A DNA stretch of 64,000 nucleotides from JAYQKL01 sp049889415. GTDB lineage: Bacteria > Pseudomonadota > Alphaproteobacteria > RS24. Positions within the stretch are counted from its first letter, which is position 1. Each line of letters opens with the position of its first letter. The DNA is taken from the NCBI GenBank assembly GCA_049889415.1, contig JBMHDL010000003.1, forward strand, positions 124,001 through 188,000. Reading direction: 5' to 3'. The translations under genes were made by a program, and so were the position numbers. Positions 53,840-60,945 of the stretch are shown piece by piece. Under the pieces are notes generated by a model that worked only from the letters and a program-made list of their open reading frames with translations, was not told the origin of the DNA and did not search any database.

Positions 53840-54970
53840 TCAGGCGAGTGGATCAATGTCACCCTGCGACATGCGTTCATAAAAATTTTTTCTGAATTGT
53901 GAAAATGTTCCCGCTTCAATGGCATCGCGCATCTGTTGCATCAGTTGCTGGTAAAAGTGAAGATTGTTCCAGGTCAACAACATGGATCCGAGCAGTTCGC
54001 CGCATCGGAACAGATGATGGAGATATGCACGCGAATAGCGTGACGCGGCCTCACAAAGGCTGTTTGTATCCAAAGGTCTGTTATCAGCCGCATGTCGGGC
54101 ATTGCGTAAATTCACCTTGCCGCGCCATGTATAGGCCAGCCCATGACGCCCGGCACGGGTCGGCATGACACAGTCAAACATGTCAATACCGCGTGCAACA
54201 GCCTCTACGAGATCTTCCGGTGTGCCGACACCCATCAAATAACGTGGCTTGGTTTTTGGCAGAGCAGGTGTTGTAAAGTCCAGAACCCGACACATTTCCT
54301 CATGCCCCTCACCGACGGCCAAACCGCCAACCGCATAACCATCAAATCCGATATCGGTTAAGTTTTGAATGCTTTGGCGGCGCAAATCCTCATACACACC
54401 GCCTTGAACAATGCCGAACAGGGCATCCCCCTCGCCTTTATCATAAGTGATGAATGCCTGTTTCGAGCGTTCCGCCCAGCGCATGGACAACTGCATAGAG
54501 GCATCCGCCTGCTCATGCGTGGCGGGAAATGGGGTGCATTCATCAAGCACCATACGGATATTGGCTCCCAGCAAGGTTTGGATTTCGATGCTGCGTTCTG
54601 GCGTCAGCATGTATTTTTTGCCGTCAATATGGCTTTGGAAGTTGACGCCCTCCTCGGTCATGTTACGTAATTTAGACAGGGACATGACCTGAAATCCGCC
54701 GCTATCGGTCAGTATTGGGCCGTCCCACTGCATAAAATGATGAAGACCGCCCAGAGCGGCAACCTCTTCCGCACCCGGGCGCAGCATGAGGTGGTAAGTG
54801 TTACCCAACACAATGTCTGCACCCAAATCGCGGACTTGATCGGGATACATAGCCTTGACGGTACCGGCAGTGCCAACCGGCATAAAGGCCGGAGTTCGGA
54901 TGATACCACGCGGCGTGGTGATATCCCCGCGTCTTGCGTCTCCGTCGGTTTTTAACAGTTTAAAATCCAT
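53840..54970 (-). CDS. tgt: tRNA-guanine transglycosylase, without the usual zinc ligands
   Basis: Exchanges guanine-34 of GUN tRNAs for preQ1 in queuosine synthesis. The 376-residue protein has the catalytic and substrate motifs LTDSGGFQVMSL, GLAVGEGHEEM, and FDCVMPTRAGRHG with the nucleophilic aspartate. The C-terminal zinc site is altered: where homologues have CxCxxC...HNL, this one has SLCEAASRYSRAYLHH and TWNNLHF, keeping one cysteine and no histidine (see findings). The ATG at 54970 fits the family start (MDFKLLKTDGDARRG). It lies directly downstream of queA. Confidence 0.95.
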   Translation of the reverse strand: MDFKLLKTDGDARRGDITTPRGIIRTPAFMPVGTAGTVKAMYPDQVRDLGADIVLGNTYHLMLRPGAEEVAALGGLHHFMQWDGPILTDSGGFQVMSLSKLRNMTEEGVNFQSHIDGKKYMLTPERSIEIQTLLGANIRMVLDECTPFPATHEQADASMQLSMRWAERSKQAFITYDKGEGDALFGIVQGGVYEDLRRQSIQNLTDIGFDGYAVGGLAVGEGHEEMCRVLDFTTPALPKTKPRYLMGVGTPEDLVEAVARGIDMFDCVMPTRAGRHGLAYTWRGKVNLRNARHAADNRPLDTNSLCEAASRYSRAYLHHLFRCGELLGSMLLTWNNLHFYQQLMQQMRDAIEAGTFSQFRKNFYERMSQGDIDPLA

Positions 54971-54987
54971 TCTGCCTAATTGCCCTG

Positions 54988-56037
54988 CTAAGTGTCCTGC
55001 AAGTCCAACAAACAACCATCGCCATATGAATAAAACCTATAGCCCGAAGCCACGGCATGCGCATAGGCCTTTTTCATTGTTTCAAGACCGGAAAAAGCGG
55101 AAACCAGCATAAACAGGGTCGATTTGGGGAGATGGAAATTGGTCATCAGTCGGTCGGCGATTTTGAACTCATACCCCGGCGAAATGAATATGTCCGTATC
55201 ACCGGAAAATGGTTCAATATGTCCTTTCGAAGTGGCTGCACTTTCAACCAAACGCAAAGATGTTGTTCCAACACAGGTGACACTGCGCCCACTCGACAAT
55301 GTTGCATTAATCAGGTCCGCGGTTGCCTGACTGACTTCGCCCCATTCACTATGCATTTTGTGGTTGCTGATGTCCTCAACCTTAACCGGTAAAAAAGTGC
55401 CGGGCCCGACATGCAACGTCACTTCGGCAAGCTTCACCCCGGACGTGAGCAATTTTCTCATCAAATCCGGTGTAAAATGCAGGCCAGCTGTCGGGGCGGC
55501 AACAGCACCATCATGTTCGGCAAACATGGTCTGGTAATCATCCAGATCTTGCGCATCTGGCTTGCGTTTCGCCGCTATGTAGGGTGGCAGGGGCATGGCG
55601 CCGTTCTCAATGAGAGCCTGTTCCATCTGCCCCGGCTGAACATCAAAGATAATCTCTGCGGCACCGTCTACCCTGGACAAAACCTCGGCTTTCATGCTCT
55701 TAAAGATCAGAACGTCGCCGGGTTTAACCCGTTTTGCAGGTTTTAAAAGCGCCTGCCACCGGGTTGCCTCAATTTGTTCCGTCAGGGTAAGTTCAATGCG
55801 GGCACCGGACGCACCGGGCCTGTGGCGCTCTGCTTCTAGCCGCGCTGGGATCACCTTTGTGTTGTTGACGACAATCAGGTCTCCGGCGCTAAAAAATGTC
55901 GGCAAATCCCGAATGATATGATCAGTTAACCTGCCGGATTTGGAAACATGTAAAAGCCGAGCTGCGTCCCGCGGGTTGGCCGGACGCAGCGCAATGTTTT
56001 CATCAGGCAGGTCAAAGTCAAATGCCTCGACCTGCAT
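54988..56037 (-). CDS. queA: S-adenosylmethionine:tRNA ribosyltransferase-isomerase
   Basis: Transfers and isomerises the ribose of S-adenosylmethionine onto preQ1 in tRNA, giving epoxyqueuosine. The 349-residue protein begins FDFDLPDENIALRPANPRDAARLL and shows GDLIVVNNTKVIPARL, AAPTAGLHFTPDL, HVGPGTFLPV and TNFHLPKSTLFMLVSAF, all QueA signatures. It is followed by tgt 17 bases later; the preceding cyclophilin gene lies five bases upstream. Confidence 0.97.
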   Translation of the reverse strand: MQVEAFDFDLPDENIALRPANPRDAARLLHVSKSGRLTDHIIRDLPTFFSAGDLIVVNNTKVIPARLEAERHRPGASGARIELTLTEQIEATRWQALLKPAKRVKPGDVLIFKSMKAEVLSRVDGAAEIIFDVQPGQMEQALIENGAMPLPPYIAAKRKPDAQDLDDYQTMFAEHDGAVAAPTAGLHFTPDLMRKLLTSGVKLAEVTLHVGPGTFLPVKVEDISNHKMHSEWGEVSQATADLINATLSSGRSVTCVGTTSLRLVESAATSKGHIEPFSGDTDIFISPGYEFKIADRLMTNFHLPKSTLFMLVSAFSGLETMKKAYAHAVASGYRFYSYGDGCLLDLQDT

Positions 56038-56042
56038 CGGGC

Positions 56043-56624
56043 TTATTCGCCCTCTTCAAGTTTCATGGAGATAATCTTATCCGGGTCCGCCGGCGGCTCA
56101 CCGCGTGTGATGTTGTCGACAAATTCCATGCCCTCAACGACTTCACCCCAGACCGTATATTGCCGATTGAGAAACTGAGCGTCCTCAAAGCAGATGAAAA
56201 ACTGGCTGTTGGCGCTATCCGGATGTTGAGATCGAGCCATGCCAAGCACGCCGCGGACAAAAGGTTCATTGCTGAATTCTGCGCGCAGGTCCGGATATTC
56301 CGACCCGCCCATGCCGGTGCCGGTCGGGTCACCGGTTTGTGCCATGAAACCATCAATCACGCGGTGAAAGATGATGCCGTCATAAAACCCTTCGGCAGCG
56401 AGTTTTTTGATGTGTGTAACATGGTTGGGTGCCAGATCCGGGCGCAATTTGATCTTGACTGTGCCGTCTTTGAGTTCGAGCAGCATGATTTCCTCCTTAC
56501 TGGACGCAAATTGTGACTTCAATGAGGCTTGAGCGTATACCGCTGGCGCACCCGACACAAACGTAAATAGCATAAAAATTGAAATGAAGTTTCTGAACTG
56601 AAATTTCTTGATGTTATTAATCAT
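56043..56624 (-). CDS. Exported cyclophilin-type peptidyl-prolyl isomerase
   Basis: Cyclophilin that catalyses proline isomerisation. The 193-residue protein has a signal peptide (residues 1-31, FMLFTFVSGAPAVYA), placing it in the periplasm. The cyclophilin domain has IIFHRVIDGFMAQTGDP, GTGMGGSEYP, ARSQHPDSANSQFFIC and QYTVWGEVVEG, with the active-site Arg and Phe present. CGGGAAT precedes the ATG. In relatives a secreted and a cytosolic cyclophilin often stand in tandem between coaD and queA; here only the exported one is present. Confidence 0.93.
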   Translation of the reverse strand: MINNIKKFQFRNFISIFMLFTFVSGAPAVYAQASLKSQFASSKEEIMLLELKDGTVKIKLRPDLAPNHVTHIKKLAAEGFYDGIIFHRVIDGFMAQTGDPTGTGMGGSEYPDLRAEFSNEPFVRGVLGMARSQHPDSANSQFFICFEDAQFLNRQYTVWGEVVEGMEFVDNITRGEPPADPDKIISMKLEEGE

Positions 56625-56646
56625 TTTATTCCCGTAAATTATTGGC

Positions 56647-57138
56647 TTATCTATATTTATCTTTGATTGTATCTAGAATTTCTGAAGGTACAAATGGGCT
56701 GAAATCCCCCCCCATTTCAGCAATTTGACGAACCAATGTTGAAGATACCTGTGCCACTTCCGGCGCCGAAGCCATACAGATGGTTTCTACATCATTGGAC
56801 ATTTTCCGGTTCATGGCACTCATTTGCGCCTCATAATCAAAATCAACGCCATTTCTCAGCCCCCTGATAATCAGTCGGGCATCATGCTTTTGAGCAGCGT
56901 CGACCAAAAGGCCCTCAAATGAAACGATTTCCAGAACACAGCCGGATGTTTGGGCATGTGCCTGAAGGCACCGGCTTAACATGTTGCTGCGCGCATCAAC
57001 TGAAAAATGGGCATTCTTACCTGCATTGACACCGATGCCCACTACCAATCTGTCCAAAAAGGCCATGGCGCGCTTGAGTACATCCACATGCCCAACAGTG
57101 GGCGGATCAAAACTGCCTGGATAAAAGCCGGAAAGCAT
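56647..57138 (-). CDS. coaD: Phosphopantetheine adenylyltransferase
   Basis: Fourth step of coenzyme A synthesis, joining phosphopantetheine and ATP to dephospho-CoA. The 163-residue protein opens with YPGSFDPPTVGHVDVLKRA (the TxGH nucleotidyltransferase motif) and contains IIRGLRNGVDFDYE and a C-terminal VSSTLVRQIAEMGGD (the KMSKS-like region). It lies two bases after gyrA, a common alphaproteobacterial pairing. Confidence 0.97.
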   Translation of the reverse strand: MLSGFYPGSFDPPTVGHVDVLKRAMAFLDRLVVGIGVNAGKNAHFSVDARSNMLSRCLQAHAQTSGCVLEIVSFEGLLVDAAQKHDARLIIRGLRNGVDFDYEAQMSAMNRKMSNDVETICMASAPEVAQVSSTLVRQIAEMGGDFSPFVPSEILDTIKDKYR

Positions 57139-57140
57139 AA

Positions 57141-60110
57141 TCAGTCATCCTCGGTTGCATCTGGGGTGTCGGGAGCATCCGGTGTTCCAGCCCCATCGTC
57201 AGGCTTCACATTACCCCCGCTTTCGTCACCGTCAAGGGTTTCTGATATAACGTCTTGCTCCTGATCGTCATCACTGGCCTCATCACCAAGGCGGATGACG
57301 GAAACCACGCGCGCATCTTCTTCCGTTTTGAAGATTGTGACACCCTGTGTATTTCGGCCGGCCACGCGCACATCCTGAACTGGTGTACGGATCAAGGTGC
57401 CGCTGTTGGTCACCAGCATGATCTGATCATCATCCTCGACCGGGAAAGAGGCTATCAACGGACCGTTGCGGTCTGTGACTGTCATGGCAATGATGCCTTT
57501 CCCGCCGCGCTTTGATACGCGGTATTCAAAGGCTGAAGAGCGTTTCCCGTAGCCGTTTTCACTTATGGTCAGCAAGAACTGCTCACGGGCCCCCATTTCG
57601 GCATAGCGCTCGGGGCTCAAAGTGGCCTCTTCGTCCGTTTCCATATCATCCGTCACGTCCTGGACTTCTTCGACCTCGCCATCTGTTGCACGACGCAGCA
57701 TGGCGGCTTGTTTGAGATAGGAGTTGCGCTCCGCCGGTGTGGCATTGCTGTGACGCAGTATCGCCATAGAAATGGTTTCATCACCTTCAGCCATTTTGAC
57801 ACCGCGCACGCCGGTGGAATTCCGGCTGCGGAAGACCCGGACATCCGTGACCGGGAACCGGATGCAGCGCCCGACATTTGTGGTCAGAAGCACATCGTCC
57901 TCTTCGGTACACATCTGTACGCCAATGATTTCCTCGCCGTCATCCGGCTTCATGGCGATTTTTCCGGCCTTGTTCACATTGGTGAAATCCGAGAGTTCAT
58001 TGCGACGAACATTGCCGTATGAAGTCGCGAACATGACATGGAAATCTGACCAACTCTCCTCATCTTTCGGCAGGGCCATGATGGCATTGACGGTTTCGCC
58101 CTCTTTCAGGGGCAGAAGATTAATCATCGCTTTGCCTCGCGATTGCGGACTGCCGGCCGGAAGTTTCCAGACTTTAAGTTTGTAAACCATCCCCAATGTC
58201 GAGAAGAACAGAACCGGCTGATGTGTGTTGGCGACAAATATGCGGGTAACAAAATCCTCTTCCTTGGTCGACATGCCGGATCGACCCTTACCGCCGCGTT
58301 TTTGCGCACGATAGGTCGAGAGTGGTACCCGCTTGATATAGCCGGCATGCGAGACCGTGACGACCATATCCTCCTGTGGAATGAGGTCTTCATCATCGAC
58401 ATCGGCCTCATCCTCAATGATTTCGGTTCTGCGTGGAGTGGCAAATTCATCACGAACTTCAACCAGTTCGGTGGAGATGATGTCCATGACCCGTTCACGG
58501 CTGCGTAAAATTCCGAGCAGGTCTTCAATCAAACTGCCCAGTTCACCAAGCTCTTCTGCGATTTCGTCCCGTCCCATGGCGGTCAGGCGCTGTAGACGCA
58601 ATTCCAAAATCGCCTTGGCCTGGGCCTCGCTGAGGTGAATTGTGCCGTCTTCCTGCAATTTGTGACGCGGATCGTCAATCAGACGGATCAAATCAGCCAC
58701 ATCACTGGCTTTCCAAGCCTTGGTCATCAGTTGTTCCCGCGCCGCTTGCGGAGACGGCGCCTTACGAATGAGCGCGATAACCTCGTCAATATTGGCGACC
58801 GCAATGGCGAGACCAACAAGGACATGGGCGCGGTCACGGGCCTTGTTCAGGTCAAATTTTGACCGCCGCGTGACAACTTCTTCACGGAAGCTAATAAATG
58901 CCTGCAGAATGCGGCGAATGTTCATCTGCTCGGGCTTACCGCTGTTCAGGGCCAACATGTTGGCGCCGAAACTGGTTTGCAGGGATGAAAATTTGTAAAG
59001 CTGGTTCAGCACCACCTCACCTACAGCATCCTTTTTCAGCTCCACAACAATGCGCATGCCGTCACGGTCGGACTCGTCACGAATGTCGGAAATCCCTTCA
59101 ATCACCTTGTCACGCACCAATTCCGCTATTTTTTCAATCATTGTGGTTTTGTTGACCTGGTAAGGAATTTCGGTAACAACAATCGCATATCTGTCTTTGC
59201 GGATTTCCTCAATCTCCGCGCGCCCCCGCATGACAATGGAACCGCGACCCGTCATCCCCGCGGAGAGGGAACCGCGACGACCAAGAATTTGGCCTCCGGT
59301 CGGGAAGTCTGGCCCGGGCACAATGGCGCAGATTTCCTCATCAGTGGTCTCCGGCGCTTCAATCAGTTTTAAAGTCGCCTCAATCAGCTCTCCCAAATTA
59401 TGCGGCGGAATATTGGTAGCCATACCGACGGCGATGCCGTTGGCGCCATTGACCAGGAGGTTCGGGTAACGTGCCGGCAAAACAACCGGTTCCCGCTCAG
59501 AATTGTCGTAATTGTCCTGAAAGTTGACGGTGTCTTTTTCAATGTCCTGCAGGAGAGAATGGGCCGTCTTATCCATCCGAACTTCGGTGTAACGCATGGC
59601 CGCCGCCGGGTCACCGTCAATGGAGCCGAAATTACCCTGCCCATCGAGCAGCGGCATCCGCATGGAAAAATCCTGTGCCATCCGCACCAGCGCGTCATAG
59701 ATAGATTGGTCGCCATGCGGGTGATATTTACCAATGACATCGCCGACGACACGGGCGGATTTGCGGTACGGCTTATTGTAGTCATAACCGTTTTCATTCA
59801 TGGAAAACAGAATGCGGCGGTGGACAGGCTTTAAACCATCTCTGACATCCGGCAAAGCGCGGCTGACAATTACACTCATGGCGTAATCGAGATAGCTGGC
59901 CTTCATCTCCTCTTCAATATCTATGGGAGAAACGTCAAACTCCGGTGTCAGCCCCCCTGCTCCGGCCGGTGGCGGGTCGGATTGGCCTCCACCCCCCGTT
60001 CCGTCCATTTCGCCGGTCGACTGAACAGATACTTGTTCTTGGCTTTCAGTATTGTCGGCTTCGTTGTCAGTTTTATTGTCAGTTTCGTCGGCCAAAATAC
60101 ACCTTTCCAC
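57141..60110 (-). CDS. gyrA: DNA gyrase subunit A
   Basis: Cleaves and religates DNA in the gyrase that introduces negative supercoils. The 989-residue protein is longer than usual because of an acidic N-terminal extension (about 55 residues) and an acidic tail. The catalytic tyrosine is in MRYTEVRMDK. The quinolone pocket is HPHGDQSIYDALVRMAQ, with Gln where E. coli has Ser83. The GyrA box for DNA wrapping is QKRGGKG, and further beta-pinwheel blades follow (SKRGGKGI). The GTG at 60110 is given; a TTG at 60095 with AAGGTG before it is an equally good start. ssb lies upstream after a terminator. Confidence 0.97.
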   Translation of the reverse strand: MERCILADETDNKTDNEADNTESQEQVSVQSTGEMDGTGGGGQSDPPPAGAGGLTPEFDVSPIDIEEEMKASYLDYAMSVIVSRALPDVRDGLKPVHRRILFSMNENGYDYNKPYRKSARVVGDVIGKYHPHGDQSIYDALVRMAQDFSMRMPLLDGQGNFGSIDGDPAAAMRYTEVRMDKTAHSLLQDIEKDTVNFQDNYDNSEREPVVLPARYPNLLVNGANGIAVGMATNIPPHNLGELIEATLKLIEAPETTDEEICAIVPGPDFPTGGQILGRRGSLSAGMTGRGSIVMRGRAEIEEIRKDRYAIVVTEIPYQVNKTTMIEKIAELVRDKVIEGISDIRDESDRDGMRIVVELKKDAVGEVVLNQLYKFSSLQTSFGANMLALNSGKPEQMNIRRILQAFISFREEVVTRRSKFDLNKARDRAHVLVGLAIAVANIDEVIALIRKAPSPQAAREQLMTKAWKASDVADLIRLIDDPRHKLQEDGTIHLSEAQAKAILELRLQRLTAMGRDEIAEELGELGSLIEDLLGILRSRERVMDIISTELVEVRDEFATPRRTEIIEDEADVDDEDLIPQEDMVVTVSHAGYIKRVPLSTYRAQKRGGKGRSGMSTKEEDFVTRIFVANTHQPVLFFSTLGMVYKLKVWKLPAGSPQSRGKAMINLLPLKEGETVNAIMALPKDEESWSDFHVMFATSYGNVRRNELSDFTNVNKAGKIAMKPDDGEEIIGVQMCTEEDDVLLTTNVGRCIRFPVTDVRVFRSRNSTGVRGVKMAEGDETISMAILRHSNATPAERNSYLKQAAMLRRATDGEVEEVQDVTDDMETDEEATLSPERYAEMGAREQFLLTISENGYGKRSSAFEYRVSKRGGKGIIAMTVTDRNGPLIASFPVEDDDQIMLVTNSGTLIRTPVQDVRVAGRNTQGVTIFKTEEDARVVSVIRLGDEASDDDQEQDVISETLDGDESGGNVKPDDGAGTPDAPDTPDATEDD

Positions 60111-60195
60111 GCAGACCTGCTCAGCTTCATTACAAGCTTATAAAGCAGTTATTTAATATAGCATTTTCAGGCGATGAGTCGCAACTTACACAAAC

Positions 60196-60226
60196 AAAAA
60201 CATCACCCCTTGGGGATGATGTTTTA
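60196..60226 (-). terminator. Intrinsic terminator after ssb
   Basis: AAAACATCACCCC pairs with GGGG-A-TGATGTTTT, with a two-base loop and one bulged base. On the minus strand it ends in a T-rich tail, suited to ending ssb transcription before gyrA. Confidence 0.75.
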
Positions 60227-60255
60227 CTTATATAAAACAATGCCTTATATGTTTT

Positions 60256-60714
60256 TTAAAAGGGAATTTCATCATCCATACCCCCACCTGCTGGTGGGGT
60301 GGCATCGCCGGACAAAGACGGCGCCGGCGCCGGCCCGGATGCGAAGCTGTCACCGCCGCTATTGCGGCTGTCGAGCATGGTCAGGTTCCCGCCATACCCC
60401 TGTAAAACCACCTCGGTCGTATATTTATCCACTCCGTTTTGATCCTGCCATTTGCGGGTCTGGAGTTGGCCCTCAACATAAATTTTGGAGCCTTTACGCA
60501 GATATTGTTCAGCAATACGGGCTAGCCCGTCATTAAAAATGACAATGCGGTGCCATTCAGTCTTTTCGCGGCGTTCTCCGGTATTTTTGTCCTTCCAGCT
60601 TTCACTGGTCGCCAAACTCAGATTGCAGACCGGGCGCCCATCCTTGGTGCTGCGGATTTCCGGGTCGGCACCTAGATTGCCGACGAGGATGACTTTATTG
60701 ATGGATCCTGCCAT
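60256..60714 (-). CDS. ssb: Single-stranded DNA-binding protein
   Basis: Coats single-stranded DNA in replication and repair. From the ATG at 60714 (AAGGAGATAAAA upstream) it has 152 residues. The OB fold begins SINKVILVGNLGADPEIR and includes EWHRIVIFNDGLA and KGSKIYVEGQLQTRKWQD. A Gly/Pro/Ser linker leads to the canonical acidic tip MDDEIPF, which recruits partner proteins. It is divergent from uvrA, with a LexA box between them. Confidence 0.97.
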   Translation of the reverse strand: MAGSINKVILVGNLGADPEIRSTKDGRPVCNLSLATSESWKDKNTGERREKTEWHRIVIFNDGLARIAEQYLRKGSKIYVEGQLQTRKWQDQNGVDKYTTEVVLQGYGGNLTMLDSRNSGGDSFASGPAPAPSLSGDATPPAGGGMDDEIPF

Positions 60715-60830
60715 TTTTATCTCCTTAACTTGCCTCACCCTAGGGGAGGATTCTGTGTCCCGCTATTATTTTTTGACCACGATGCGTTACCAGCCTGCTC
60801 ATGCTATTTAATTTTGTGGACAACTTCTAT

Positions 60831-60845
60831 GTTCTTCTTATGTTC
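60831..60845. promoter_or_regulatory. LexA operator (SOS box), alphaproteobacterial type
   Basis: GTTCTTCTTATGTTC is a perfect GTTC-N7-GTTC direct repeat, the alphaproteobacterial LexA consensus. It lies in the ssb/uvrA divergent region, about 100 bases before the uvrA ATG and 116 before the ssb ATG, so it can control one or both genes. Confidence 0.85.
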
Positions 60846-60945
60846 ACATAACCTCAATTGTAATTCAAGCGAAATCAAAGCCCTGCTCATACGGCTTTGC
60901 CAAACACAATCGGCGTGCTATTTCATCACTAGGAGAAGGCGAATT

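Noticed and set aside
53821..53840. CAGCTT-ACGA-AAGCTG hairpin between the MAPEG gene and tgt as a terminator
   Set aside because: The stem is short and no T-run follows on either strand; too weak to list.
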